Shown one piece after another: positions 1 through 17,900 of a DNA stretch of 64,000 bases. The number at the start of each line of letters is the position of its first letter. The stretch's first letter is position 1. Origin of the DNA: Eleginops maclovinus. Its lineage: Eukaryota; Chordata; Actinopteri; Perciformes; Eleginopidae. Position numbers and translations under genes: made by a program. Below the pieces are notes generated by a model. It ran no database searches. It saw only the letters and a list, made by a program, of their open reading frames with translations, and had not been told where the DNA came from. The DNA is taken from positions 10,212,795 through 10,276,794 of the forward strand of contig NC_086354.1 of NCBI RefSeq assembly GCF_036324505.1, in the 5' to 3' direction.

Positions 1-1786
1 ATTATTCATACTTACTTCTAATGAATGTTTTCTTAATTTTAAAGCAGACATAGGACCACATGGAATGGACTACAAATGTTGATACCACAGTTAAGTGTCT
101 TTGAAAGTTTCTTTGGGTTACATGAAGTTCAACACCTTGGTAATCAACTGCATTTTCCATGGAATCCATGTGAATCCCGAAAAAAACTCCAAAGGATCGA
201 CTGAATTAAAGTACTAAACTGACTATGTGACGAAGCAACAGATTTTCTTGGAATGAAAGTCGATGTTAAACACATAAGGAAGCATGGATTTTACAACATG
301 AGTTTTTGGGGCAAAACATGAAAGATGATGTTCACCACAGCATCTACCGGTAATGAAGACCACTTCAGCTGACATGAAATAAAACAACTGGATTGAATGT
401 TCAAGATGTAAAACTCAATATCCCTGGTAAGTTGAATTACTTAATGTGCAGTTGATTGGTTTGATTTCATAAGAGGTATATTTTCATTACATTAATTAAG
501 AGACACTTACATTACATAATGGATTGCAAATGACTATACAGTTTGATTTGGTGAAAAGGCTCTGCTTTTTTAAAGAAGCTTTGAAAGTGTTCAGGAGCAA
601 GAGGGATTATGTTGAGAACACATCATAGTTCAGAATCAGAAAATGGCTGTAAAGATGCATTAAAAGAGCTAAGCAAGAACTGACAGCGTATTGGTATCCC
701 TTGTTTGATAACTGTCAATACAGTCTATCAATGCTATGAATGATTCCGATGAGCTTCAGTTATAAGATAAGATCAGATATACTTTATTCATCCCTAATTG
801 GGAAAAATCGTATATGCCTGAACTAAAGCTTAAACCTAAATATATTGACAAACCTTCAGGCTGGTGTGTTGTTTTCATTTCAATGAACTCAATGGAAATG
901 GAAACCGATGGAATTTGCCTCACATTGTTTCAATGAAACTAAAACAACAGTTCTGCGCCGCAAGAGCAATAGTTGGTTGACGTAGATTAAAGAAGCGGGA
1001 AGAGAAGGAAGAATTAAAGTTTCGAGGGAGAACAATGGTTGGCTGTTGGATGAACCTCAGAATGTGACCCATATAGCCTATCAGAGGCTGGTGACTTCAG
1101 AATACCTGACATGCGCAGTATTGATCATTGAATGCCGTTGGATTTTTAGGAATAGCATTACTATAATGGTAACATCTTTTTATCTCATTGTTTCAATTGT
1201 CTATTATAGTCTATGCCTATTGTTACTGACACCATATCAGTGAATTCAACAGATTTTTTGTCTAGCATTAAAGGGTTACCAATGTCAGTCTGATTTCAAA
1301 GTGGATGCGGCGACATTTTAAGCTTATCAAAATCACTAGCATGTTAGCATAGCCTGTTGGTATAGTTGTTTTATTGTTCGACGATGATAAAGTATATAAG
1401 CCATTATTTTTATTACAGCTGGTCATTCTAGTTTGGCTAGAATCCATAGGAGTATCGTTTGTGCTTGATTGGGAATGGCTACGCAATGTTTTGTTGTTTT
1501 TGTTTTCGTTTGCGTAAATGTGATTTTCGACGGGCCTACATATTATGTCATCAAACAAAATCACTGGCAGTAGATTTTACATAGGCTGACTTCCTACCCC
1601 AAAGTGTTTTTCTTCTAACCTTTAAACTTTAGATTTTTCTAATGACATTTTCTTTGTTATTGAGTCATTAAACACATTCACTCATTTATACATCAGTCAG
1701 AGTATAAGTTAAGTTTCATTTTTATGTCAAACAAAAACCTTGTATTTGCTATGTTAAATATCATTGTCTTGCTTTTTCACATTCAG
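1..1786. other. No recognisable exon; upstream flank or intron of the 1787-4514 gene
   Basis: I see no open reading frame with protein-like composition here. Candidate splice pairs, such as an AG near 367 with a GT at 427, enclose stops in all three frames. The only recognisable element is a retroposon-like motif at 782-808. If the exons at 1787-4514 are real, this stretch is probably intron, with the signal peptide, extracellular and membrane exons lying to the left of the window. Confidence 0.4.
782..808 (+). repeat. CTTTATTnATCCC retroposon-like motif, copy 1
   Basis: The motif CTTTATTCATCCCT followed by GGGAAAAAT resembles two other places in the window (9633-9657 and 30590-30614), where CTTTATTnnTCCC is followed by GGGGAA. 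This is a familiar short motif of fish interspersed repeats, often at element ends. The family cannot be assigned by eye. Confidence 0.4.
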
Positions 1787-4514
<2,728 letters not shown>

Positions 4515-4801
4515 ACTGAGCTTTCAACATTTGTCTGTCATCTTTCAAGATTTAGGCCGTCAAACGTTTCTGTCCTTTGATGGAGCAGGTTTTATTAAGT
4601 GGTTGATATCAATGTTTAGTACCGTTCTGCAAATAAGCCCAACTTTCAAATTTAAAAGAACACAACATTTGAAGTTGCTAATAATAGTTTAAAAAGGATT
4701 TTGACAAAAGACAATCTCCATCTCCGTTCTCATGTGTTTTCATACATTGATGTAAGCTTGGTTTGTCGATTGATGCTATTAAATAGGAAATTAGGAATTC
4801 A

Positions 4802-4807
4802 AATAAA
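4802..4807 (+). promoter_or_regulatory. Polyadenylation signal AATAAA of the 1787-4514 gene
   Basis: A canonical AATAAA lies 288 bp after the stop codon at 4512-4514. This implies a short 3' UTR of roughly 300 bp. The position fits, but no transcript evidence is available. Confidence 0.45.
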
Positions 4808-4810
4808 GTT

Positions 4811-7800
4811 AATGAGCATTAAACAATATTTCAAATCGTCATAAAACCAATATTTGAATTGCTTCACAATCTCTAATACTTTTCAAACCCTTAACTGTTG
4901 AACGGTGCATTAACCTTTTAAAATTACATTTAACCGGTTAAACCCAAACAAAGATATCAACACTGTTTCTACCTGGTCCGTCATGGTACACTTTAATTTA
5001 TCACTTGTTCAACATTTCTTTCATTGTACTTCATAAACATTTTCTATTTAAAGAACATGATCCTGTGACTTGTGTTTTTGTGAAATATCTGGTTATTGTA
5101 CTGTGTCAGAACTCAGCTGCTTCTTTAAATGATGAGCATACATGGCTAATCAGTAATCATGGCTATCCATTGGATATTAATGGCTAATAATGGCTATACA
5201 TTTTTCATTAATAATGGGAGGAGCTCCAAGGTATTACATTATGTTACTTAATATAAGACCACATGTTTCACTTTTTGTACCAACTGATGCCAGTACTTCT
5301 TGGGTATGGAAGTGAGCCTATCCAATGTTCTTACCATAGCATATGGCGACTGGTAACATTTTAAAACCACGTAGGAAGGTTGTAATTTCAGTTTATTATA
5401 AATCAAAAAAGGGTCCAAAGATTTTTGTCACTGGGCAGAGCAATGTTTCTTTTTAAAAGTCAATCAAAGGTTCAGTCCCCATCAAAGACATTTTCATTCA
5501 GTACCTAAGAAATTATTTTTCACTATGAATCCTTATTTATTACTAATCAAATAGTTCCCAAGCACATTTTAACATTCATTCCTGTTCACAATAAAAGTGT
5601 CAGCAGGGTGAGAAGATGGTTTGAAATAAAATATTGAGTGTCAAGGCTCATTTTAAAAACAAGAGTTCGTTCAAGCTGGGATTTCATGCTAGAGGAAATC
5701 ATTGGCTTTGTTCTGGACAACGTGTCATTAGTTGAGTCCTTGGGGTTATAATTACAAATCATTAGAGCTTCACTCATGACATGAATCCTGTCCAGAGAGG
5801 ACAGGAGGAGCAGAGGCTGGCAGACCGGAAAGAGCACTTAACACTGAGATAGTTGAAAGAGGCAGCACCACAAAAACTATTGGCCTCTTCCCTGAAGGTA
5901 GGTGAGCATTGGTTTGGAGTGCTGTTCAAGGAGAATAAACCCAAAAATCTGAAAAAGAAAGGATTTCCCGTACAAATGTTTATAGTGACATTTCTTTGCT
6001 ATCTCAAGCGCATATACACAGGTATAGCTAATTTGAACACAGATCCAAATAAACTTAGCATGGTTGAATATGTTTTAGGTTTAGGGTTAGGATTAATTTA
6101 AAAGTGTCTAAACAAGGTACACCCATATTAGCCAGCATTTATACATACAACAAGTATAAGTATGTATTTTAATAATTTACACTGTGCTCACACGATCTAA
6201 TGCCCATTACTTGAATGCATATACTGATTGTTGTTAAAGCAGCTCCAGGAATAACCAATGTGCTAATTGCCTTTGTGAGGACACAGTTTCTGCAACAACA
6301 GTGAACACCCACATTTTAAATTACTCCAATTTAGAAAATGAATTTATTGTTTATTCACTCAATAGACATTTAAGAAAATCGATATAGAAAGAGTTTTAAT
6401 CTTGAAACCGAGCCAATCAGCATTGAGATACATTGTGAGCAGAACACTTTTTTTTAAATTGGAGAACATTATTTGAAAGTTAAGAAAAAGGGAAAGAAAA
6501 AAATTGGTGTACAAAATTACAAGAGTGAAAGAACTGCTCATCTCATAAACCATTTCCAATGAAAATGTTGGCCTCGGGAAACTGCTCAAAGAGACGGAAT
6601 TAGGAATGCATAGCTTATAACCTGCCTCAAATGTATCAACAAACATATTTTGGTCAAACCTGTTTTTCCTACTTTAAGAGAACATTTCTAAACAAGCTGC
6701 TTTTTTTTCAAACAAGGTTGATTCATGGACTTTTACGGAAGCAAATATTCCATCATCGTAAGTGTTTTCTTTGGTAGTTAAAATCACATGTCGTTCCTTG
6801 ATTCAAAATATTGAGAGGTGTTTTTTTTTCTCCTGGAACTCCATGTGGAGGTTTATTCAACCAGCAAACACAAGACAGCCTTGATTCCTTGGCAAGAATC
6901 AACCTTACGATCTGGTGCAACATGTCAACAGAAAAACAACCTACATGGAATTCTTAGCTCAGTACCCAATGCTTTAAAGCTGCTGCACTCAATACACTGC
7001 CTTCACGCTGTTCACCTAGAGTACTTTAATAACCCGAGCTTGATTCTATAAATTCTTCCCTACGCTCTTTTGGCAGGGTAGGAGAACATTTTCTCTCTTT
7101 TTTTGTGGGCGGTGAAGATGCACACTAGCTCCTCTTTTTCACACCAGCTGAAAATGATTCACTTCTCCAACATGACTTTTCTTTTGTCAAAGGTAAAAAC
7201 GTGTTAAAAGCAGAGGATGGACATTTTGGTTGAACCCACTGCTACATGTTTCTATTGCTGCCCAGGTTGTATTAAGTATGCATTGTAGAATATTTAAGGT
7301 AAAACTTAAAACATTTGAGGAAATTTTACATTGAAAAATCACATTTTCTAAGGTCATATTTCCATAAAGGCATATGAATTTAAATGGTGGCTGTACTGTA
7401 TCAGCAATCATTAAACAGTCCATTCACTAATGTGATTAAATTATTCATCAAAAGACCTTCAGGTGTACAAGTGTGGAGATGGAGAAGGCAGGAACAGATG
7501 CTGGATCAGAGTACAATAGATAACGGTAGAGTGGTTTAGGGCAGGATTAGCTTTTCCTACAAATACACTGAATAACCTTGAAGGGAATGTACATTTCTCT
7601 TCCCTTTTTTTAAATGTATTTCTAATTATTCACTTGTTTTTTCAAAAGAACACATTGCCATTGATTTATGACATTGTCCACAAAAATCCACCTCAATCAA
7701 TTATGCGTAATACTGCTGAAGTGTGGTCCATTATAATTAATATATAATGAGAAACTTAACATGGAAAACATTGCACCTGAACTACACAAACTAAAAGCTT

Positions 7801-8384
7801 TTTCTCCCTGAAATTAATGCAAAATAACGTCTATACCAGCATTGTGCCAGCACTAGCACCACCTACGTTTTGAGACGAGATTAGCCATCGATAAACCACA
7901 GTCTGCCACCCTCAGCCCCCACAGTGGCTTTGTGAAAACTGCACCATAATAACAACTAAGAGAACAATGATAATCGTAGGAGGGCTGTCCACTACAGCTG
8001 TAATCTGAAAAGACTGTATTTCCAGTTAATCAGCAGAATAAAGAGCTGTGACTGAAGGGGCGGGATGTGGGAGCAGCTCAAGTAAAACACAAACCGATTT
8101 CACAGATTATTTCCTTCCAGAGTCTGTGGGAGGAAAAACACACAGTTGAGCTGGATTAAATGACTGATACTAAAAAAGACAGAATACATGGTATTTTTAA
8201 TGACATATTCAAATGACATATTTTTATGAGCAGTGTTTCCTTTTATGAGCGAGATGAGAAGATCAAAATCAATCTTGAGTGTTAACGACTTTGAGATAGG
8301 TACCTTATTAGCATGCGGTGGAAAACAGTTTGCCCTATTCTCTCTAAATTGTGTTGTAAATACATTCATTTTATAACAATTACC
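4811..8384. other. Intergenic, no gene seen
   Basis: AT-rich sequence with only short, low-complexity or chance reading frames. It contains a 14-bp perfect palindrome at 4929-4942 and a short telomere-like GGTTTAGGGTTAGG at about 6078-6091. No splice-consistent coding exons were recognised. Confidence 0.5.
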
Positions 8385-8389
8385 ATATG

Positions 8390-8900
8390 CAGGTGTTTAA
8401 CTCAGTGCCTGCATGCATAGTACCAATCCTCAGTAAATGTCAAAAAGCCCTATTCTGCTTTTTGTGGTTTTCCCTCTTCTGTAGTGTGTTATACTGGTTT
8501 TTGTGCATGAAAATGGTCTGCAAAGGCTATAATCCAAAAATTCCATCCAGAGGGATTTTAGTCTCTGCCTGAAACGCCTCCATTGGACTCTTATGTCTTT
8601 TCCTGTAACATAGTGACATCACTATCACTATGTAACTATTGGCCAGCGCTCAAACACATTGTGGGTAATAGGCTAAGGGGCGGGACATCTCTAAGCAGTT
8701 GACCAATCACAACAGAGTCGGCCAGCTAACCAATCAGAACAGACTGGGCTCTGGTTTCAGGCAGAAGGTAAAAAGAGGTTCACACATAATACCAATGAGG
8801 TTTGGACACCGGATAAGAAATGGCGTCTAATAACACATAAGGTGCAATGAGAAACCATTTTTTGGACAATCTGTTTTTTAAATCATAAATACAGTAGAAC
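8390..8900 (+). repeat. Teleost interspersed repeat, probably non-autonomous
   Basis: The stretch around 8555-8790 has wording I recognise as a very common teleost repeat: CTGCCTGAAACGCCTCCATT, then GTGACATCACTATC, GGGGCGGGACATCTC, AAGCAGTTGACCAATCACAA and CAGACTGGGCTCTGG. It has no coding capacity. The class (probably a non-autonomous DNA transposon) and the exact edges are uncertain. Confidence 0.55.
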
Positions 8901-11900
8901 AATTATGTCATGGGAAATATCTGAGAGCTCAGCATTGGTGCTTGACCAGTAACCTACACAACTAAACAGCAACATGGAGAAGGGTTGAAGGAGGAGACAT
9001 GAGGGAGAGCCATTCTTTTGCTGAAATACTGGATCATTTAATTCAGTGTAAATGCTATGATTGAAAAACTAATTTGAAAATAATTGATTTACTATACCAT
9101 TACAAGCACTGGAACAACTACATTGATACAAGCATAAGAAGAGCAACAGCCTTCAGTTAAGTGATGGATTGATGCATCTGACAAAATAAAAACCCTTGCA
9201 GCCAACTACTTTGTTTATTCCTTTTTACAGCACATCCAACTTTTTAAACAGTAAAAAGGTTTTTTTTTTTTTAGCATTCTCCATCCGTCCAGATTTATGA
9301 AACAGTGCAGCAGCAGATATGGGCTGTGGGCACTCAACTCAATAATCAAAGAAAGACAGAGAGAGAGAAAATGTCAAAAAACAAACAAAAGGAAAACATA
9401 AAAAGAAGCATGCAAAGAACCAGTGATTGTTGTACCGCCATCAGGATACATATTTTCTGGAGAACATTTTTCTTTCTTGAATGCTTATTATTAAACAGTC
9501 ATTGAAAAAAACACATATAATTATAGTAATTATAGTAATTACACAGACAGTGGTCAAGCAGATGTACACACACAGTTTAGGACTACAGCCTTATATATAC
9601 ATTGAATTGCTTGCTAAACTTAAACAGAATCCCTTTATTCGTCCCAGAGGGGAAATTTACATTGTCAAAGCAAAAGGGAAGATAGACAAAAAAAAAACAC
9701 TATTAGATAAAAATGCACGGCACAAAATATAAAACAGTTTTTTTAGAAAGAAGTTATATTCGAGGTAGATTCTACTAAACTACAAATTGCACATTGGTGT
9801 TATTGCACAACAGTGCTGTGATAGTCTCGTTTGGTATATAATTGCACTTCAGTGTACAACAGTGGTGATATGACAGCAGTAAGGTGTTGTATTGGGGAAG
9901 TAAAAGTAGCAATGTTAGCTTCATTATAATGTGCTATCAACCAACACAAATGTTCCTATGCATTTATAAAGAAGAAGAAAATCTAATACTAAAGGCAGAT
10001 ATCATTTAAAGGTTACATATTTGCCACAGTTTCGAACATGGGTGATCAAAGTGAAGATATACTGTATTTATTTTTTATTTTCTTGAACAATATTTCTCAT
10101 GGTGTAAGATGACTGGATATGCTCCTTGCCTCCATCTTTAATGCCACCCCCCTTGTTGGCAAAATTATAAAAAGGATGTCCCTTGTTAACCTGCAGTCCC
10201 CCTTCTAAATCCCCTTATAGCACATTCAGAGGGTTTGTTAAGCAATTGATGTTAGTCTTTTCTGAGGTTCGTGCATGTTAGAATCTATGGACCTGACTGT
10301 AGCTCTGAAATATATGTGGTCTAACTGTGTATATTCATGAATCCCTAGCACTGCCCATGGTGCTGAAGCAGTAGACAGATTCATAATTGCTTCTCCTCAG
10401 AGTCCAGCCATAATCTTTAGTTTTTTTAATCTATAATGTTCTCTAAACCAACTATTCTCAAAGCATGGGTACTACTAAATGGTAAGATTAAATTAAAACA
10501 TGACAAGTGATGTGCTAAGGAAATCTCTTGAAAAAATAACAACAATAAATTAAGTGCGTAACTTCAATGACCATTTGAATGTCACCATACTAATCAAGAT
10601 ATAACATTGGCTAGAGACAAACTTGTTTGACAACTGTTAGCTAGCTGACGCTCCATCTGAAACATAATTTATCAGTTTTTTTGTTGTTGTCGTAACTAGA
10701 TTTAAATGACATATAGCCGACACCCATGTGTAGCATTTGGTAATGTGCTTTAAATGTTCACATATTGCCTGAGGGTATTTTTTTGTAAACGTCCAAATAT
10801 TCAAGACCTATGCATTCAGACTTAAAATAAGTAATACAAAAAAGTTGCCATAAAACCATAATTGTTATTTCATGTTGTGACAGTGGAGCTGTATTGAGAG
10901 CGAAGCCTGCACCAGCAGCATCTCCAGAGAGGGCCCCTGCAGCAAGAGCTCCCTCATATGTCCCTTTATAGAGGGGGAAATATCCGTCATTAAGAGAATT
11001 AATATAGGAAAATCAATGCTTTAACTTTTTAAGTCAGGGATAGAAGGGCTAAATCGCCTAATAAAAACTAGGATTAAAAGTTTAGAAAGTACTGTGTAGC
11101 TGCACAATCATTGTGACAGTAAAAATAAACAGTGCTGACAGAGCAAAAATCGAACAATGTTCATTAAAGGGGGCTTTCTCAATTTGGCAGAGTTGTGTTA
11201 TTGCTGCCAAATTTGGCACCCCCCTCCCTATAACTTTGGCCAGTCATAACCTCACCAAAATCACACTGGTGTTAATAAAAAAATAAGAAAAGACATCACA
11301 AATAGATAATGGAGAATAACACATTGAATGATGAAGTTCTGGTAAAGCCTGTTTTTCTTTTAGTGACATTACCCATATGTTAAACAACCTAAGAAGTAGC
11401 TACAGGGCATACATCAAACTGTCTGCCAGCTTGTTAAAAATAAACTCAAAGCATTTAAACCCAACAATATTTAGTCAAAGATGGAATTAAGTGCCACATC
11501 ATTAGATTTCTCACATCAGAAGCATTTGTTCCTCACTCACTAAGCATCACTTCAATCAGTGTCTGAAGCCATGGCATATTTTTGCAGAAGTGACCTTTTC
11601 TGATCATGAAATTAAACTTTTTCCTGTGATATTACCCATCTGCTTTTTAATGGAAAGTGATAGCACTTCATTTAAGGGGTGAAATCTGTGAAACTAAAAG
11701 CTTCTTTCTCCTAATAAATTGATACATGATATTTATAGAGGAGTGAGGAATAATGTGTAAGTAGACAGAGCGATTAAAAACATATCTTAGAGTCAAACCC
11801 TTGCAGAGTCACTTCAAATAGTTAGTTAACAAAACATATCTTCTGACATACTGTTGGTGGTTTGTAGCAAATGTGTTTTTTACTTTTTTGAGTTGGGCAA

Positions 11901-14900
11901 CCACTAGCCACTAACCAAGGTAACACCTGCCCAACTTTATCACCTGAATCTCCTCCTAGAGCACCTTAGAGCTTTTTTTAAATCAAACATTTCACAGAGG
12001 GTGTGGTCAGCAGCAAATCATTAGCATTAAAGCTACAGACACAGTATTAGCACTTTTAGAACAGGGTTAAAACCGAGGGGTGTATTGCCTCGAAGATCTC
12101 TGCCCAAAATATTGCACAGATTTGCTTTTTGTCATTACATATGATAATCCTCAAAACACATTCAACTTAATACAGTCAGGTCAGGTCACTTCCTGGGGCC
12201 GTTGGGGCACTTCAAACATTACCACCCGTCTAAACATATCCCGATCTCCACCACCTCCATCCCCGTGCCCTTATGTTGTCAGCCATTCTCACCTTGGCCT
12301 TCCTGCACCTCTATGTCCCCCAACTGTACAGCATGATTGTGTTTGCTAGAGACCCATTGGCTCTTGTGATATGTCCAAACCAGTGTAACTTTTTCTGTCT
12401 AGCTCTTTTGGTCAGTGGTTCGAGAAACTGATCCAGTGCCTGTATCTCTGGTTTCACTGAGGTGTTTGTATGGTGTGTTTTCCACAACCAGAAACTTAAT
12501 CACATTCAGATGTTCCCTTATTAGTTGTGAAGCAACACTGAAATCCACGATATACATTGTTTTTTATTGTATTTATTAAACACTATAAAATTGGTTGTAA
12601 AGCTATTTTTCTTGTTAGCAGTGTGAGTGTGGAGAATGGCCTAGCATAGGTGTTGATTTTCCAGATAAACAAAATGTATTCAGACAGGAAAATATCTGAA
12701 AAGAACACCTGTTCTCTGGAATTGGGGCCCTTTAACCCAGGTGGCATCTATCTCCACTAATTTCCAGCCAATCTTTAGTGAATTTTCAATTTACTAGTTC
12801 AACATAGTTTGATCTCTCTGAAAGCAATGTCAACAGCCACAAGTTACATTATGTTCAGACAAGATATCCACACAGGGAAAGGACAGAAAGGGTGGCAGAA
12901 GAGAGGAGAGAACCAGAATGAGGTATTCTTAATTAGCTACTGATTAACTGAGAGACAACCAGCCCATAAGAAATTGAGGGCGAGGTTAGAACAAAAAGTA
13001 TCCTAAAAAGAAGGGTTTATCTGCTCGGCTCAGAAGTGCCCGTGTGAATGGAGAAATGAGACTCAGACAAGGAAGGTGTGCTCCTTATCTTTGACAGAGG
13101 TCAGCTCTCGAAAGGAAAAATGCAGCAGGGACGAGACAGAGAGGGATTAACTCCAATCCTAATTATGGGACTCCTGGAAATGATGTCCCAGCCAATCAAT
13201 GTGGGAGGTCACAGTAATTCCCGTTTGTGTCACAGCAGGACATAAAATGGAAATTTGTCACACAGATACTCAGGGGGGCGAGGAAGAGCATGTTTTAATC
13301 ATCTGCTTTGGAGTGACTCTAATGTAATTCAGAGGACTGACTACGCGCACAGAATATATTCACATACAGGATGTCTGTGCAGTTGATTTAATGTAATTCA
13401 AGGGAATGCCAAAATTGACCAATGGTGAGCTCCATATACGTATAAGTACAGCTTACTTTAGTAAACATAAATCAGACTGATGACAGATGGGATTAGTCCG
13501 TTGTATTCCTCAACAAACAAACAATAGTGTCTAAGTGGCCGTAACGTCGATGAATTTCAATCAGAAATGTTCACCAAAATAAGTCAGAAGTAACATTTAT
13601 GCAAACTTTGCCACGACAGCTTTCTAGTAGAAAGTCTGTGAGATGTCTAATTGTGTCTCTGTGTAAATAATAGGGTTGGTTATTTTCTGGAGAAATCAAA
13701 GCAAGCCTTTTGATGCTTTGACAACATTTCTATCAAGTCACTGTAGCAAAGAACGAAGAAATACAAACATCAGGGTGAATGAGATGGGTTATTTAAGAAA
13801 AGTTCTTCTGGGGACAAAACCTAGACAAATTCAAGACAAGACAAGAGATTTGTCGTCAACTAAATTGGGAACCAGTAACGTGCAGCTGTGTTTTTTGTGT
13901 TATGTACTCCTCATGTCCAGGTGCTACTCTTCACCTTCACAAAAATGAGTAAATCCAGGAAGTGAAAACACTTCTCACACAAACAATTACCTGTTCTGTG
14001 TTTTGTGTGAAAGGGAAAATCGAGAAAACGACTGGAATCTTTAAAGAAATCGTGCTGAACTAGATGGAGGAAATAGGAATAAATACTCATTACCTGCTAA
14101 TAGTGTCACCGAGTTACTGCAGGCTCGAGAGTCTCACACAATCCCCCAGTGCTGCATAATCATATTACTAGTGTTGATATTGCTCTTCAAAATGAGTTAA
14201 TATAAAAGTGATTGAATTCCAAGTAAGTAATTAAAGCAAGTCATTTCAGGAAGTAATTGAACATTATATTGGAGCCCACTAGTCATGGTATGCAGAAACG
14301 TGTTAATTGATGTACGGGGAAGGCAAGATTCATCATCACACTGAACCTTTTGCTTTAATAAGGAAATGGCCGCAGCGGTTTCACTGGGGGAGAAGCGAGA
14401 GAGTTGTTAAGGGCTGGATTTACATTTTTTGCTTTTAATGATTGGCTCATTAGCTGCTATCGGTTTGTTACGTAACTACTCTTCCTTACAGCTGATTCAT
14501 GAGACTAAGCATCCTGTTTTCTTATTATGCTGTTTTAAGGCTATTTAGGGTGTGAATACTAATGTGGCTATTACACCCAGGGTGCAAATAGCATGGTTCA
14601 CTATAGTCACCCGTGTGTAAATAGCATATGCCTTATTTTAGTTGATATATTTATTAGGGTTTATTTACCATCACATTATACGAATATGCCTTAATGTGTT
14701 ATTTATACACTCACAATATACTGAGAGAGTATATACCTAACTGATGTCACTGGGGTTTAGACCATTTTTACCATAATTTGTTGGTTGTTGTAGTGTTCAG
14801 TTCCCCTACAGATATCAATTCATGGCAAGGTCAGATATATCTAGATCTCCCTGTAGATATTCACATGAACATGCGTAGATGCTGGAAGGGACACAATACT

Positions 14901-17900
14901 GTTAAGGAGATATTGTCAATACGAGAGGGTCAGACAATACTAAAGTGCTTGTTTATATGCCTGCTGTGTAAACATATTTAAGTAAAAAAAGCATTTTCCC
15001 AAAGGCTTATTTCATTATAAATTAATTAGTAGTGATGATAACCAACTGCAATAAAACATACAGTACCAATTAACAAACATGAGCAAAAAAACACAAGACC
15101 GCAAAAATCCAGTTAATGAAAAATAAGAAATGTGACAGGAATGGTCATGAATACACATCTTCAAATATTGTGTATATCTATATGTGTCGCTATCATCACT
15201 GTGTGCATACAGCATGTTATAAAGGAGGCGCTGTGTTAAAAGGAGAAGTATTCAATGCATCTTAATCATGAAAAATGAATTTCCAAAAGAGTGAGGGCAT
15301 CTCCTGATTACAATTAATTGAATGCTTCTCCTTATTACAGTAACTCTTTCATAACATGCTATGGTTGTTTGCACATTACAACCATAACGCTTCATGCAAA
15401 TACAGAGAGCCTGAAGATCTGCTTCTACAGCGGAATCGCTCCACATTTTTATCTAGTCGCGCTACAGGTTGAACAAAAATGTCATAGAAGATATATTTCG
15501 TTTTTTGAGTTGAGTTTTTTTTGAGAAAGTCATCTAAAGTCAACATCGAACTGTAGTAAAATCCTTGCTTAGTGCAAATGTATTTTGGAAGTGTGTACAT
15601 AATTCCCTTGGTTCCATATCATTCTGTTTGCTTTGTCCAACAGTACACAGATACGTAGATACAGCGACTACAAATATCAGGCCATCTTCTTCACAGGTAA
15701 CTTGGTGTTGTAGAAATGATCAAACTTTTTTACACTTTGGAAATTAAGTCTGTGTAGACCTCAGTTGGAGTATCACACTATTTATCCAAACTCTATTGGC
15801 AGAACGGAATGATGCTTGCCAGGGAGTGTTGTTTTTCATCTCTGCCAGATTAATCAGTGCTGTGGTACCCTGCCATCACGAACGTTTTGTCTGTTTGCAG
15901 TGGATGAAGCAGCTCATGGAGAAAATGACTATGTCTGCTGAGCCAACCTCTCTCCTACAGAGTGAAGTACAGGTGCTGAGTGTATGTTACCCTGCCAGCC
16001 CTTCAGTCGGGCACCGTCCCCTGGGCCATCGTTGAAATCCCATCCAGAGCCTGGTACCACCCAAACACACAGAGTGGAAAAAATATCTACAGACAGGGAA
16101 CACCTGCTTCTACAAAAAACAAGCAGTCTGCGTAATTTTCCGACTTGATACTGACATTAGTCCATGTTATTACGGATACAAGCTCCTCTGCTTAGTTATC
16201 TGATTCAAATGTTTTTTGTCAGTGCAGGGAAAAAAGCACAAGCAAATATTTTCTACAGATTCTATTTTGGAGTACAGCATATAAAAGGTCTATGCTGCTC
16301 AGTACTGTCTCCAGGAAATAGCTCCAGCCCTGCAGTCAGAGTCCAACATTGACAACGGCTCACACCATCTGTTGCTTACTCAGCTTTTCTGTATTACCAG
16401 ACAGCCAGCAAGGAAAATAGAACAACCAGTTTGTAAAAACACTTAAGAACATTTCACAGTATTCTGTTATTCACTTTGATAACCTGAATGCTGGAACGCT
16501 AGACAATGCATGAAAATGAATCAAAGTAAGTATTGAGCGGCCAGTGAGGGAATGGAGGTGAGGAGACAGAAAGAAGCGAAATGCAGACTGGCGGCAGGAG
16601 AGTAAGTCGGTCCAACAGAAATAATTTACATGACTAGAGGCTGACTGGAGGTGTAACGGCAGTGAACGAAGTAAAACAATCAATACTCACTGGCTTAATG
16701 TAGCCTACAGCAAGAGATTTTAGATAATAAAGCATAGTTCGCACTGAATGCCAGTATCATTTCTCTAAAAGTGAATATTGCTGCTGCGTACTAAAACGAG
16801 AAAAAAACCTACTTGTTGTTCTCTTAATTCAAGAAAAAGTTTGATTCAAAAATATGTGCTTGTTAGCATGATTGCTACTAAAGAATTCAGAAAAGGTCAC
16901 ATTGCTAACTTTGCAATTTTGTACAAAACGTGTATTTTGTGGCACCTGCCAAGGATCTCCAATTTTTTATTACTGAGGAAACTCAATCATCTCCATTCTG
17001 AAATCCATGATTTCTTTATAGAAATTACAATAAGCATATCATTAATTACAGAAGTTGACAATCACTCAACGATAAGGGCCAACTGCTTACAGCCTACCTC
17101 TCAGTGTGTCTCCATGTCCCGACACAACAGGTCGTCATGCTTCCTTTTTTCCCCATTGTTCCATCTTTCCGCACTCCATGCTCTGTGTCAAGCCAATGCC
17201 CTGATATCTGTTACAAATAGCATCACTGTGGGAAAGGAGCAATCAGGTCATGAGGCATGTCCATGTTGAAGTTGAGGAGTCAGTATAAAGACAGAAATAG
17301 CAGATGCATATATGGTGGACATACAGTACTAACTAAATGGATATATTTCTAGTGAAGCTCATGTCTTCGAACAAAGTCAAGACATCCATCTCTGTGCTGC
17401 TGGCATGGGGCTGTGTCACATGAATACTTTATAGCTTCAACATTAATTTTGTCCATTAACGTTATCTATTCACCCTATGTAATCATTTAATTGAGTTGAG
17501 TTTGACCTCAAATGTTTAGGAAAGGTTTAGGAAACTGCCAAAAAAAATACTTTACTGCATATCGGCACATTTTCTGAAGCATGGACCTCTGCTTTTGATA
17601 TTGATGATTGAATACTGATTCAAGTCAGAAGCAATCATGTATTTGAAATATTGTGTCTTCGGTATGAAAATCTAAATTTGGTTGCCATTGTCATTAAAGA
17701 TAACTAAAAAAAAATGCATCCATGTTAAAAAAAAGAATTTAGAAGGAGAAGTTATGTTGTTGTATGGAAATGTTGACCTATTACAAAAAAAAACTAAACA
17801 CATTATTACAAATATTATTTATCCTGAAAGTGATTTTATTTAGCCCAAGTTGCTCAGTATATATTGTTAAAACACATACACAGGATTGACTGCTCTGTAG

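Noticed and set aside
367..427. AG...GT pair that could bound an exon upstream of the tandem array
   Set aside because: All three frames contain stops, so it cannot be an internal coding exon.
6078..6091. GGTTTAGGGTTAGG as an interstitial telomere
   Set aside because: Only about two degenerate units; too short to mean more than chance.
16778..17269. 163-codon plus-strand reading frame
   Set aside because: No recognisable domain, mixed low-quality composition, no splice context and no neighbouring exons; it looks like a chance frame in AT-rich DNA.
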